A stretch of DNA of 64,000 nucleotides from Primulina eburnea. Its lineage: Eukaryota > Streptophyta > Magnoliopsida > Lamiales > Gesneriaceae. Made by a program: the position numbers and the translations under genes. Positions 22,616 through 35,520 of the stretch are shown here, one piece after another. The stretch covers positions 36,001 to 100,000 of the forward strand of contig NW_027330958.1 of NCBI RefSeq assembly GCF_022965805.1, given 5' to 3'. The notes beneath the pieces are model-generated. The model was not told where the DNA came from, searched no databases, and saw only the letters and a program-made list of their open reading frames with translations. Position 1 is the stretch's first letter; each line of letters begins with the position of its first letter.

Positions 22616-23809
22616 TCATGCATTCAATAATGCATATATGTCATCTTCCTCATACGGGTCCTGAGCGTCTTGCAAATTATCCTGATCTGTCATTGGAGTA
22701 TCATCCTCCATTTTCTCTTTTCCTTTAGAAGAAGTAGATTCTTGTGTTGACAGATTTGATTTTTTTCCAAATACTTCAGTAAACATTGAAGTAATGGTAT
22801 CTTTATCAAGATGTTGGAAAAGTTCTTTTAACAGTGTTGTTTGTGTGGGGGTATCATGATTTAAATTCTTCATGGTTTCTCTGGCAACTCCCAGAGCTAT
22901 TACCCCTTGACGGTCATATACTTTGCCTTCTGCAAAGAAATCTTCTTTACCCCACCATTTGATGAGAACTTTTCTGATTAAGAAAGTAGAGGTATATTTG
23001 AGATCAAATTTCTCTTTAGCCATATCTTGTAATCCATATTCCCATCGAATAATCCAAGGAACATTGTAGTTAACGGCGAATTGTAATATGGCTGTTAAAC
23101 CATCAAACTGTGTGTTTGCATTTAAAAATTTATTCCATATGTTTTTAACATTTCTCGGAAGAATAGAGGGCATTACCCCCCATGAGAAGAAAAAAGTTTT
23201 AAACCAAATTGGTATAAATTGATGAATATCATCTAATTGGAATTTTACCCACCATGAATGTTTTCTTTGAGAATTTTCATATAAAACAATGATATCCCAA
23301 GCCATGATATAATCATGGTAATTAAACATATTAGGCATTGCCTGAAAGGTGTTTAATTGACGTGCTTGTCCAAGGGGTAAACCCCAATTAGCAGCTGGGA
23401 TAATCTTTTTTATTATCATTTTAGAAAAAGCGTAATCGCGATTGCGATCCATATGTTGGATTTCAACTGAGCCAGTTTCGACTAGAATTGTTTCAAAATA
23501 ATCACGAGTTTTTCTCCCCAATATGGGTTGTAAATCTTTAATTAAATAGCTTTGAGCTATATGAATTGGGGATAGACCTTTTAGGTCTTTGTCAACAGGA
23601 CAGCAATTAAGACATCCTGAAATTAGATAAGGATATTTTAATTCCTCTTTTGATCCCTTTAAAGCAAATATAGCATTATTATAATAATGTATTTCATACG
23701 CAGTAGGATCTTCTGCAAATTCTTTAATTGGATCAAACTTTTCTTCCTCTGTGTTAGCCATATTTGACTGAGGAACTGTAGCACCTCTTTTGAAAGGTGG
23801 TTTATTCAT
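22616..23809 (-). CDS. Copy D: complete ORF2, function unknown
   Basis: This 397-codon ORF starts at the ATG at 23809, inside the last codons of ORF1 (8-nt overlap atgaataa), and ends just before the leader. The predicted protein is about 46 kDa and rich in aromatic residues, with a central stretch holding HSWWVKFQ, PIWFKTFFFSWG and IRWEYGLQD. Its C-terminal 60 residues are Ser/Thr/Asp/Glu-rich and probably disordered. I see no signal peptide, membrane span or catalytic motif. Position and length match the ORF2 of unknown function reported for florendoviruses; by position a transactivator-like role is possible. The overlap suggests stop-restart translation after ORF1. Confidence 0.8.
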   Translation of the reverse strand: MNKPPFKRGATVPQSNMANTEEEKFDPIKEFAEDPTAYEIHYYNNAIFALKGSKEELKYPYLISGCLNCCPVDKDLKGLSPIHIAQSYLIKDLQPILGRKTRDYFETILVETGSVEIQHMDRNRDYAFSKMIIKKIIPAANWGLPLGQARQLNTFQAMPNMFNYHDYIMAWDIIVLYENSQRKHSWWVKFQLDDIHQFIPIWFKTFFFSWGVMPSILPRNVKNIWNKFLNANTQFDGLTAILQFAVNYNVPWIIRWEYGLQDMAKEKFDLKYTSTFLIRKVLIKWWGKEDFFAEGKVYDRQGVIALGVARETMKNLNHDTPTQTTLLKELFQHLDKDTITSMFTEVFGKKSNLSTQESTSSKGKEKMEDDTPMTDQDNLQDAQDPYEEDDIYALLNA

Positions 23810-26278
23810 GGGCTTCTTCCCGGTGGCTGGTCTTTTTAAGACTGTCTTCCAAGGCTGATCCCTGCAAGAATTCTCTAGTTAGAAAATCTGGTAAAGAATT
23901 AGATTTTCCAGAAATATGTTCAATATCAAAATCGAAACAAGCTAATATTGCTTGCCATCTAGCAAATATTTGTTTAGATGCTATTACTTTAACATCTTTT
24001 AAAAGAATATCTTTGGCAGATTTGCAATCAACTCTTAATAAAAATTTCTTATTTAAAAGATCACTTTCAAATTTTGTAATACATTTAACAATTGAAAGAA
24101 TTTCTTTCTTTATTGTAGAATAATTCTTTTGAGTATTATTCCAAGTTCCAGAAGTATATCTTACAAGAATTTCTTTAGATGTATTATCTAATTGTTGTTT
24201 AAGTATTCCTCCATATCCAATATCAGAGGCGTCTGTTTCAACTATTTTGAATGCTTCAGGATTAGCAATAGATAAACAAGGGAGTTCTTTAACTCTTTCT
24301 TTTATTTTTTGTATTGCTAAAGTATGACTATTAGTCCATGGTTGAGGATTTTTCTTCAACCTTTGAAATAATAATTTACAATCTTGAGCGAGATCTTTAT
24401 AAAAATCTCCTATATAATTAAGACTTCCAAGAAATCTTTGTAATTGATTTACATCAGTGATTTTATCAGGAAATTTATCAGCAAAAACAATTGCTCTTTC
24501 AATAGGAATTATTATTCCATTTTCAATATAATGTCCTAAGAATTTTATCTTAGTTTGGAAAAGTTTTACTTTTTTCTGATTTACTGCCAAACCAGCTTTT
24601 TTAGTAACTTGAATAAATATATTTAAATGTTTAAAATGCTGATCAATATTATCAGAATATATAAGGACATCATCTATATAGACAATAATATAATCTGTAT
24701 AAGAATTATAAATTTCATTCATTATATTTTGGAATTCTATTGGAGCATTTTTTAATGCAAATGGCATTACATTCCATTCGTAATGACCAAATGGTACAGT
24801 AAAAGCTGTTTTATATTTATCTTCTTCTTTTAGAAGAATTTGATAAAATCCTGATTTTAAATCAAAAGAAGAGAATACTTTTCCTTTAAATAATCTATTT
24901 AGTAAATCTCTTTTATTTGGTAATGGATGCTTTATCCATTTTAATGCTTTATTAAGTGGTTTATAATTGATAACAAGTCTTGGAGCTCCTCTTTCAATTT
25001 CGGCTGCATTTTCAACATAGAAAGCTGGGCAACTCCAAGGACTATTACTTGTTCTGATTAACTCTTTTTTAAGAAGACTATCAATTTCTTCTTTGCAATA
25101 ATTTAAAAGTCTAGGCCCCATTGCTATAGGCCTTGCTTTTGTAGGAATTTTATCCTCAGAAAAATCATCTGTATAAGGAAGACTGACTTGATGTTTTTTC
25201 CTATTCCAAAAGGCATTAGGAACATCAGCGCATATCTCTTTAGATATGATTTCTGAAATAATTTTTATTTTTTCCTGAATTTTATCAGATTTTAACTTAT
25301 CTTTAATATTTTTAAAGAGAATTTCATCTTTTAATGAAGTAATAAAATTTTCTTTATTACTAACTATTTTTTGTAAAATATTTATAGATTTTGAAACTGG
25401 TATTGTTGTGAATGGGAAAAATAAATTATTACCTTTAATGTTGGTATATAAACCCTTTTCATTAATTTTATTAATAGGAAACAACATTTGGAAAAATGGA
25501 GTTCCTAAAATCACAGGAGTAGATATATTTTTAATGAGAATAAAAGTTGTATTTAAACAAACTCCAGAATTACATATTGCCACATCAGACAATTTGTAAT
25601 TAACTATAAGAGGTTGCTTATTAGCAGCAGTGATAAATTGAGTAGTCTTTTTATAATATTTAGACGGAACAATTCCTTCACTGATGCAATTTACATCAGC
25701 TCCTGTATCTAATAATGCTTCAATAGTAATTTTAAATTTTTTGTTAATAATTAATGTTACTTTTGAGTACCATTTTTGAGAAATAATCTGATCAATTTTA
25801 TTGATCCATACCATTTGATTTATTTCTTGATCATCATCATTTTTTGGTAAAATATCTTCTTCTTCTTCCTCCTCAGAAGTAGAATCTTTGTCCCAAATAT
25901 TATTATTAATACTAAGAGTATTTACTCTTTCTTTTAAATATTTTATCTCAGATTTTATCTGATCTATTTCTCCTTTTAATTCAGAAATAGTAGGCTCTCT
26001 TTCTTTTTGTTTAGCCTTTTCTAATATTTTATTATAAGAATATAATTCATGTTCTTGTACAGTATTTTGTACAAGTTTAGTGGGCTTGTGATTTGCCATA
26101 TTTAAATAATGTTCTATAGCTTTTCTTTTTTCTATAGGGTCCTTTATTTGATCTATGAGATCTAAAATGAAAGTTTCTTCATTTGATATGACATTGATTT
26201 CTAATCCCATAAAATTTATGAGACATGTATCACAATCACAATCTGGATTGCAAATTTTATTTTCTGATATTTCAGAAT

Positions 26279-26283
26279 CATTA
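26279..26283 (+). repeat. Left TSD of E2 (catta)
   Basis: The bases catta occur once in uninterrupted ORF1 copies (for example 13515-13519) and here flank E2 on both sides, at 26279-26283 and 29353-29357. This is a 5-bp target-site duplication typical of LTR retrotransposon integration. Confidence 0.95.
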
Positions 26284-27640
26284 TGTAGTAGCCCGAATTC
26301 CAAATTGGGTAATTAACGGATTAATGGTGATTAAGAAGGTTTAATGTGTAATTTTGACCGAGTCATGATCGGACGGACCGAAGATGGTTCAGAAGCACCG
26401 AAGAGTTCGGAAGGTCCGAAGTGAGTTCGGTGGATCCGATCATGAGGTGTCAAGAGCAGCTGGACACGTGCATGTTCGGACGGTCCGAAGTGTATGATCG
26501 GAGGATCCGATCATGAGCTGTCAAGAGCCAATGGACACGTAGCGTTCGGACGTTCCGAAGTGGTGTTCGGAGGATCCGAACATGGCCTATAAATAGTGCT
26601 CGGATTTCTCATTTGTGACTTGCCATTCCTTGAGTTAAGTCTCCTCTTTGAGAGTTTTGGAAGGATTCTAGGGCTAGTTGTTGTTCGAGCGATAGCCAAG
26701 AGCTGCCGGGATTGGTAGCATAGCAGCGCCGGAGTTTCGAGGCAATCGACATCAAAGGGCTGTCGGCGGACGAAGGTAAACCCTAAACCTTTGGTAGTAC
26801 TAGGGAGTACTGGTTTTGCTAGCCGAGCATGGTAGTATTGTTCATTGGGTATGCTTTTGATGCGTAGGCTTGTTCTAGACCTGATTAGCGGTGTTGCGTA
26901 AGGCTAGGCTTGCTGTGATAGAGGTACGAAAGTACTATCCGAGATATCCTGGTTGAGTATACATTCTTATATGTGTTGCATGATTATGTGGTGCATTGAT
27001 ATATGTCATATGATGCATGTTATTATGTCACGTTTATTACTGCACGTTGCATTTCATGTTGAGCCGTATTCTCCTTCGAGATAGCCTTTACTGTTGAGCT
27101 GTATCTCTTTCGAGATAAGCTATATCTTGGGGCCGCTCAGCCCTGTCTTGTGGACGCATGGACACCGAGAGTACACAGTGGCCGACGGGTCGGGAGGGCT
27201 TCGGTGGTCCGGGACATTTTAGGTCCACGTCTGTCTTGTAGTGGATGCAGTGACCCAGAGGTTGGACCGCGCGGCACTATCCACTTGGCGCCTCTAGACT
27301 GAGCATTGTTGAGATCCTTTTGTGATTCCTGTTTCTTGACTACCCCGGTATCATGATCATAGCATGTGCATTTCATATAGGTCTGTATACTCATACTTTT
27401 GTACTGGGCGTTCTTATCGCTCACGTCCTCGGTTTTGTTTATTCTTGGACACCCCATTCCCACGGGGCAGGCCTCAGGTTGGACAGCAGGAGGAGCAGGA
27501 GGAGGACGTTGAGTAGCTGGTTGGTTTAGTTTATCGGTATTGTTGTTGACTTTTTCCGCTGTTATCTCTGATTATTGTTTATTAGGTTAATTGCATGCTT
27601 AGTTCTTGACTAGTAGGTGATTCTGGAACGGGTCACTACA
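26284..27640 (+). repeat. E2 5' LTR
   Basis: 1,357 bp, starting TGTAGTAGCCCG and ending GGTCACTACA. The U3 part (about 26360-26585) has roughly 70-bp imperfect repeats built from inverted motifs such as ttcggacggtccgaa and gatcggaggatccgatc, followed by a clear TATA box tataaata at 26588-26595. Antisense ORFs of 62 and 108 codons here are not credible genes. Confidence 0.93.
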
Positions 27641-27995
27641 TTTATGGTATCAGAGCATGCATACGATTTTGGGATATAGATTCTGTTTTGGGATTTCCGT
27701 TTACTAGTTCCCCATTCTATTGTTGTAGCAATGGCTGACCACTTTGGTGATGAGGGTAGTCAGGGAAGTGTAGGTCGTTGGGGTGACCAGGACGATCTGT
27801 TAAGCGTCATAAGTTACCGCATGTTTCTCTAGACGTCATTCTTTCTGTTTCTACTCCGATGGGTCATTCGGTTTTAGCCAAGCGTCTAGTGATGGGTTGT
27901 CCCTTAGATTTGGAGGGTAATGATGTTGTTATTTTCGTTTTGTTCATTCTCTTGCCTTGATTTCGAGGACGAAATCGTTTTTAAGGGGGGGAGAA
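27641..27995 (+). other. E2 internal remnant (PBS, gag/pol scraps, PPT)
   Basis: The PBS core tggtatcagagc starts at 27645, four bases after the LTR. An ATG at 27731 opens MADHFGDEGSQGSVGRWG and stops soon after, which looks like the first residues of a gag. Around 27820-27925 a frame reading HVSLDVILSVSTPMG resembles the protease region of Ty3 pol. A ttcgaggacgaaatcg motif at about 27962 and a G-rich tract ttaagggggggaga (27981-27994) end the segment. Everything between gag start and protease, and between protease and the pol end, is missing. Confidence 0.8.
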
Positions 27996-29352
27996 TGTAG
28001 TAGCCCGAATTCCAAATTGGGTAATTAACGGATTAATGGTGATTAAGAAGGTTTAATGTGTAATTTTGACCGAGTCATGATCGGACGGACCGAAGATGGT
28101 TCAGAAGCACCGAAGAGTTCGGAAGGTCCGAAGTGAGTTCGGTGGATCCGATCATGAGGTGTCAAGAGCAGCTGGACACGTGCATGTTCGGACGGTCCGA
28201 AGTGTATGATCGGAGGATCCGATCATGAGCTGTCAAGAGCCAATGGACACGTAGCGTTCGGACGTTCCGAAGTGGTGTTCGGAGGATCCGAACATGGCCT
28301 ATAAATAGTGCTCGGATTTCTCATTTGTGACTTGCCATTCCTTGAGTTAAGTCTCCTCTTTGAGAGTTTTGGAAGGATTCTAGGGCTAGTTGTTGTTCGA
28401 GCGATAGCCAAGAGCTGCCGGGATTGGTAGCATAGCAGCGCCGGAGTTTCGAGGCAATCGACATCAAAGGGCTGTCGGCGGACGAAGGTAAACCCTAAAC
28501 CTTTGGTAGTACTAGGGAGTACTGGTTTTGCTAGCCGAGCATGGTAGTATTGTTCATTGGGTATGCTTTTGATGCGTAGGCTTGTTCTAGACCTGATTAG
28601 CGGTGTTGCGTAAGGCTAGGCTTGCTGTGATAGAGGTACGAAAGTACTATCCGAGATATCCTGGTTGAGTATACATTCTTATATGTGTTGCATGATTATG
28701 TGGTGCATTGATATATGTCATATGATGCATGTTATTATGTCACGTTTATTACTGCACGTTGCATTTCATGTTGAGCCGTATTCTCCTTCGAGATAGCCTT
28801 TACTGTTGAGCTGTATCTCTTTCGAGATAAGCTATATCTTGGGGCCGCTCAGCCCTGTCTTGTGGACGCATGGACACCGAGAGTACACAGTGGCCGACGG
28901 GTCGGGAGGGCTTCGGTGGTCCGGGACATTTTAGGTCCACGTCTGTCTTGTAGTGGATGCAGTGACCCAGAGGTTGGACCGCGCGGCACTATCCACTTGG
29001 CGCCTCTAGACTGAGCATTGTTGAGATCCTTTTGTGATTCCTGTTTCTTGACTACCCCGGTATCATGATCATAGCATGTGCATTTCATATAGGTCTGTAT
29101 ACTCATACTTTTGTACTGGGCGTTCTTATCGCTCACGTCCTCGGTTTTGTTTATTCTTGGACACCCCATTCCCACGGGGCAGGCCTCAGGTTGGACAGCA
29201 GGAGGAGCAGGAGGAGGACGTTGAGTAGCTGGTTGGTTTAGTTTATCGGTATTGTTGTTGACTTTTTCCGCTGTTATCTCTGATTATTGTTTATTAGGTT
29301 AATTGCATGCTTAGTTCTTGACTAGTAGGTGATTCTGGAACGGGTCACTACA
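27996..29352 (+). repeat. E2 3' LTR
   Basis: Same length and, as far as I can see, the same sequence as the 5' LTR, offset by 1,712 bases; the TATA box is at 28300-28307. It is followed by the second catta at 29353-29357 and then by the continuation of viral ORF1. Confidence 0.93.
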
Positions 29353-32256
29353 CATTATCTGTACTACTGTTAGAATATTCAGATAATTCATTATCAATAA
29401 TATTGATATAAAAATCTTTTTCCTGTAGATTTTCTTCTGTATTAAGAAGAATATTTATCAATGATTCTTTTAAATCATTGTTTATATTGAGATTATTAAT
29501 CTTTTTCTTGACATAACACTTATTAGCTTTATGTCCAATCTTTCCACACTTCCAGCATACTGGAACTTTAGTAGAGTCATTTTTTATAGGTTTTTTAAAC
29601 TTTTTCTTAGAATATTTTTTAGATTTTTCTTTATCTTTTATATAATGGTTTTTCTTTTTAAAAGGAAATCTTTTCTTTTTCTTATCCCTTTTAGGATATT
29701 GTATTGGTTGAAAGCCTATTTGCTCACAAAAATCACCAATAATATTTGTATTTTCTTCTTTTTGCATATCAAGTTGTCTTTTTAACTTGATATCATTGCA
29801 AAGATTAATTCCTTCTGCAGTTATTTCTGCAGATAAATCTCCGTAAGTAAGAATGTTCCAATCTATGGAATTTGTTGGAGATTTAGATTTTAATCTATTT
29901 TTTACTCTTTCAGCAAAAAGAACTGGAAGTCCGGAAATAAATTTTTCTTTCCAGAAATTTGCATTGCAATCATTTCTAGTTAAAACCTTGGTCATAAAAA
30001 CATCTTTATACCATCTGAATTCAGATAGTGTTGGGCATCTCAAATTCATTAATTGTTCTTGAGATCTATCTAATTGGAGTTCATTAGCTCCAATAAAATT
30101 AGATAAAATTGTATAAATAAGTGTATTTACAGCATCTGACTCTTCTCTTCCATTAAGATCAACTATAGAAGAGTTTAGAATTTTATTCTTTGCTTCTTTA
30201 GAAAGATAAAAATCCCACCAACCTTGAAGTTGGCCTGTGAAACCAGTAATAATGGCTTGAGCAATTTGCCTATCATTATTACCTTTTATCTTTGCCGCAG
30301 AAGAATATATTAACATTTGTTTAATAATAGTTTTAATCTGATATTCAGATTTTCCATCTATATTCCATTCAGTAATGGCTTCTCCATTAAACTGAACGTA
30401 ATCTTTTTTCTCTTCAATTTGAAGATCAACAGGTGTAGCCTTTTTATAAAAAGGTTTACAACTGATACTTTATGCATTTTATTAATCTGCATTTCATCTT
30501 CTGACGAACTAGAAATATTATCTAGTTGTTCAGATTTGGTAATTACCGAAATAGAACCTTTTTCTTTAATATTAATTTTTTGTAATCGATCTATTAAACC
30601 TTCCATAAAATCATCATCTTTTTTAGAACTTAAAAGAAAATTTTATTTTTTAAGATTAGGAGGAGGTTTTATCATCAAAGTCTTTGAACTTTCACCACTA
30701 GAATTTCCTTGTTTGGATTTTGATAAAATCTCTTCTATTCTAGTAGTCTGATTTCTTAAAGAATGTAGAGTAAGATTGGTAAAATTATTCTGTTGAATAA
30801 TGTGGTCAAAATTACCATGCCCTATTTCTGATTTTATAGGGGCAGCATATATTTCTTTATTACCCTTTTTAATTTGTAAAGTAGTAAAAGGAGGATGAAT
30901 CTCAAAAGATTCTTCTCCAGTTTCATGAACATATAATTTATATGTTGATTCAAGAGTATTTATAAAAGACTCATCTTTAAAATTTGGAAATATTTTATTC
31001 CTTGCTGGAAAATATAAATTTTCCATCCATTTGAAAAAATCTAAATTTAATTTAGTTTCTTCAATCCATTCTAAGTATCTTGAAACATATAATGTTTGTT
31101 GTTTTGAATTTAAACAACTTAAAAACCATTTTTTCTTATTAAGATTTTTAATCTTATCTAAACTCTTTTGGATAGAGTTATTATTAATAACCATAACATT
31201 ATATCCCATATCAGAAAAAGTAGGAGAATTTGATTTTTTATTATTAACAGAATAACTTCGTTGAAATCTAGACGTACTAGATTCAGGAATATCTACTTTA
31301 TATTCTGGATGAGATACATTATCATTAGTCTTTTGAAGACCAGATATACTAATTTTTTCAAAATCAGATATAGAAGAAATAGAATTTCTACTTTCTTCAG
31401 GAAGTTTAATTCGTAAATGTCTTTGAGATGAGAATTTTATTTCGACATCTCTATCAACATATTGAATTATACTTTCTAGCTTTCTAGATTCTTCTTTTAA
31501 AGAAGGGGCTATACTTTCCATTTTCCAGATTTCTGGCAGAGTAACTTGACTCCAATTAATTGTTTTAGGAATCATAATATTACTTTTAGTAATATCAGTT
31601 ATGAAAAGAGTAGTTTCTCCTCTTTTTGAACTAATTTGATTAGTATTGATTCTAAAATTGGATATCGTTGAATTCATGACTTTGTAACAAATTCTATATA
31701 ATAAAACAACATTTTCTGTTCCATCTATCATATCAAAACCTTCAGTTTTTATATTTAAAGTGAGGGCTTTCATGATATTTGGATCAGAAAGAGAAATTGG
31801 AAAATTAGGGAAACAACTAAAATGTATTGGTCCTTCGCATAATGAAGATTCTACTATTCCTAATAAGGAATCTTCGAATTTATTATGCCTTTGATCTCTT
31901 ACTAAAATTAAAGCTGAAGTATTTAGACCTAATCTGGTAAGAGGTTTTAAACCTACTTGTATCATTCCCAAATGCATAAATTTGTAATTTTGCTTGTGAA
32001 TATTAACAAGGTTTTGAGATAATAAACTAAATGAGTCGTATCCTCCTTTTAGAGGAATTGCTTCTTCAATTGTTTTAATAATATAGTCGGATTTAAAATT
32101 AAATCCATTAGATCTATAGATCTTCATATTAGAAGATGTTGGTATTTTCCAGTTTTGAATATTTTTCTCGAAATTTTCAGAAATAATTAATTCTTTGTTC
32201 TTAGTATTACTACTTGAAGATTTATTCTTCGTAAAAGATCGTATTAATTTATCCAT

Positions 32257-32455
32257 TCAAGAATATGGTAGATACTGTCAAGGCTTTACCCTGCCTTACC
32301 CTTTGGCTTTACAGGCCTTATGGAACCCGACTTAAGGATTTCTCCTGGGTATAATTACCTTCTTCCTTACAGAATAAAAGAATAAGATCGTAACAGAAGA
32401 ATAACTTGTATTAATTTCTGAAGAATTTCTCCAATTACAATGGCTCTGATACCAC
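32257..32455 (-). promoter_or_regulatory. Copy D leader end with PBS
   Basis: Non-coding leader upstream of ORF1 of copy D; the PBS core is on the minus strand at 32442-32454. The leader breaks off a few bases past the PBS, where an inverted junction begins. Confidence 0.85.
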
Positions 32456-32505
32456 TGTTACAATTACAATAACTTGTATAATAGTGGTATCAGAGCCATT
32501 GTAAT
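32434..32505. repeat. Inverted repeat of two viral PBS regions
   Basis: A perfect 22-base arm at 32434-32455 (minus-orientation viral PBS) is repeated as its reverse complement at 32484-32505, separated by 28 bases (32456-32483). The plus-strand PBS core is at 32485-32497. The spacer contains aataacttgtat, also found in the neighbouring leader, so it may be patched from local sequence. It marks the switch of the viral cluster from minus to plus orientation. Confidence 0.85.
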
Positions 32506-35250
32506 AAGGGTTCAAAGACTTTGTAGAACCCGTAAATCAGTCTACGTATAAGTCATGCATAATTCTAGATTTTTAAATTTAATTAACTTCATTGCATGAT
32601 TAATTTAAATGCATTTCTTTGAAGTTAATTATTTTATTAGTTCAGTTTAGTAGTTGATTTTTTTAGTATTTCAGTTATTTCAGTGAGGCCGGACTGGAGA
32701 TGGAGTATTGAGATAAGTGAATAAAAACTTATTTAAGAAGTGGTAATTTAGCATGTTATTTCATTAAATTATGTTTTTAATTATTTTATGTAAATTATGC
32801 ATAATTAATGCATGATGGAATTTAGTTCATGAAATTTTAAAAGTTCGTGCATTAAGATTTTTAAGTTGCGTTTCACGTTCGGACGAGGATCGGAGACCGG
32901 AGAATTTTCAGAAAAATTATTTTATTACATGAGTTATTTTTATAAATTAAGGTAAAGCATTTTTAAGTGTATTTTACAAAAATGGGAATTTTTGGGTATT
33001 TTTACCCGTAAGATTTTATTTTTAATCGGTACTCAAATTTTATCGAATCGGGGGATTTTTTAAGGGTTCGACTAATCATTTCAAAATCTTTTCAACTCGA
33101 AATATTTTTCGTTAGTGAGTTTGAGCTTAATAAACTTACTTTTGAGTTTATAGGGATTAATTATTTTTTTAATCTTTTAATTAAACAATTTAAGCTCATA
33201 AATTAGTTTGTTATCTACTTAATTAATCCTTAAATACCATTTACCCTACACCTAATGATCCCAAGTAGACGACACTCCCCTCAGCAGCAAACACACCCAT
33301 GTTTTCATCTTAAAGATTGAGGCCCATCGGTTTCCTTCCCAAATGAAAAAGTCCCTCTCATGTGTTTGTCTATCATTAAAGATCATCACATGGCATGCCT
33401 TACACCATTATTTGTGCATCAGCCGACACCCACCTCCCTCAAACATCCTCTCTCAGTTTCTGAACCCAGCAGCCTAAAGCTTTGGTTGTTGGTTTGTTTT
33501 TTTTTAAAGTAAACTTCACCCGGGCCTCCTTTCTTTGCATCGTTTGGTTCTCCCATCATCAGGCACGCTTGTATCTCTTATTTTCTGCATCATCCATGTT
33601 ATAGCACTGTTGTATATGTGTTTAAGCATGTAAAACTCTCGGTCCATGCATGTGTAGGGAAGATCAGTGAATTTTCATGGGTTCATTGTATTCTTACATT
33701 TGCTACTCACGTTTTTCTGTTTGTTGCAAAGGGGCTGCTGTATTAGATTGGTAAGGGGCTGTCTAGATCGTGACTGATAAGATGTAAATGCTGGTGTGTA
33801 GATCGGTCGAGTGTAGATGTGTTGGAGTGGAAACTCGATCGGACCTTGTAGAGAAGCAAGGGTCTCGGTAGGAGGTTTGAGCTGTTTCTTGGCTGCTAAC
33901 TGTTAGATGCGTGACGAGGCCGAGAACTTGGTGCTGTTAGGTGTTCCTCTGTGTCTGGTCTAGGCCTACGGTAAGTGGGTTCATGGCTGGAACGAGAGGG
34001 ATAGCTTGAGTCGTGAGTTTGAGGAGAATAGGCGCATGAGGTGGATGATAGTGGTGCTGCGATTTTCCAGCTTGCATGGGAGCGGTGGGATGAGTCGGTA
34101 GAGTGCCTTAAGCGCTGATCTAAGTCCCTGGTGTGAACTCGTGATTGGTGCATTGAGTTGAGAGTAGTGGCGTGGGATAAGGGATAAAATAATGCATGAA
34201 GTGGAGTAAATAGAAAGGGGCCGATGGTTGGTTTGGGTCATTAATTATTTAGCCGAGAATTTTGGGTCAAATCTGGGAGCGTTATGAGCTTCATAGTGTT
34301 TTTAAAAGATGGCAAAAATTTGAGAGGATTTTGATTTAGTTTCGGTTAGATTCGGGTTAAAACCGGGACTCCGGTACAAGTTTTAAAATAATTCGGTTAA
34401 GTTACGAAATGGGCTCGAGTTTACGTCTAGGAATACTTTTAAATATGTTTTGGGACAATTTTAGGAGTTTGGTAAGTTTTGGATCAAAATAAAGAGTTTT
34501 GGAATTTTTCGGGATTTAATCGCCGCACGAAACGCTAATTAAAGAATTAATTGAAACGCCTAGATTTAAGTTTAATAAAATTATGGGAAATTATATTTAA
34601 GCTCAAATAATTATTAGAAGTCTAAGTTTTTAATTTGGGAATTTTATGCTAAGGTTTGGTTTAATTCGGGATTTAAAATGCATTAATATGTTGTATTTAA
34701 AGATTTATTTAAAAGTTATAGATTTAAGCCAAATAAAAATATGGGAGAATTCATGTAGGCTTAAATAATTATTTGGGACATGTTAGAGTCAATGAAATTT
34801 AGAAAATTTCAAAAAGGTGAAATTTTACGTCTAGGGGCAAAATGGTAATTTTGCACTCGGAGTGAGATTTTAGTCCTAGCAGCGCCCTGAGCACGAATCA
34901 AAATATTTTTAAATGTTCATGCATCACGTTTACGATTTTTACGCTATTATAATAATTATGGTGCATGCTTAATTTAAAGGAATTAAGTGAGGAAGAGAAG
35001 AGCACTCCGTCTCCGCCGCGCCGCGTCGTTATTTCGTTTGTTTTCTGTCAAAACAAACCAAGGCATGTATATACTTTTTCTAAACCTCAATCAAGTCATA
35101 TAGGTATTTTTAAATATCGCAAGTACATGATTTTAATTGTTCATATTTAATTATGTTGGTTAATTATATTACGTGCATAGAAAATATTCATTTTGAGATT
35201 TATGCGATATGACTTGTGGTTCATTCACTATGTGGGAGCATTATTTATAC

Positions 35251-35350
35251 GGTCGCCAGTGACCGCTCAGTTCAGGTTGGTATCATCAGGTCGCCAGTGA
35301 CCTATCAGTTCAGGATGGTACCATCGGGTCTTCAGTGACCGCTAGCTCAG
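35251..35350 (+). repeat. About 38-bp tandem repeat in the solo LTR
   Basis: Roughly two and a half copies of a unit starting ggtcgccagtgacc and containing the inverted pair ggtc/gacc. Copies differ at several bases. Confidence 0.75.
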
Positions 35351-35520
35351 TTTCAGGCTCCCCGGTAGTAAGTTACCGATCAGTTCAGCTTAGTGCAATG
35401 GCCACAGGCGTAAAACATAATCTCAACAGAAAATTTTACCAGTTATTTCAGTACAGGGCTCCAAGGAGCAAACGTTTTTACTGTGATTATCAGTTCAGTT
35501 ATGCACGTATTATAATTGCT

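Larger units (their letters stand above)
26284..29352 (+). mobile_element. E2: gutted LTR retrotransposon inside copy D
   Basis: Two 1,357-bp direct repeats (TGTAGT...ACTACA) flank only 355 bp. The interior keeps the PBS, a few gag-start codons, a scrap that resembles protease-region sequence and the polypurine tract, so it retains the cis sequences for retrotransposition but no enzymes. Reading the two LTRs side by side I found no difference, implying a recent insertion. It is a non-autonomous deletion derivative of a Ty3/gypsy family and must have moved with enzymes from another element. Confidence 0.93.
23802..32256 (-). pseudogene. Copy D: ORF1 polyprotein, split by E2 and internally broken
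   Basis: The ATG is at 32256 and the end at 23802. The E2 retrotransposon (26284-29352) splits it at about residue 968, just before the second Cys cluster. Before the insertion it already carried a nonsense codon at 30643-30645 and a 1-base loss near 30453-30461, the same two lesions found in copy C. The protease-RT-RNase H half (23802-26283) is otherwise open, and the RT keeps YIDD. An Ala replaces Gly just before the conserved LKNAP. The movement domain at the right end is intact. Confidence 0.9.

Noticed and set aside
33896..34241. Ser/Arg-rich ORFs in the solo LTR
   Set aside because: Overlapping short frames on the same strand within LTR sequence, without a recognisable domain or supporting context.
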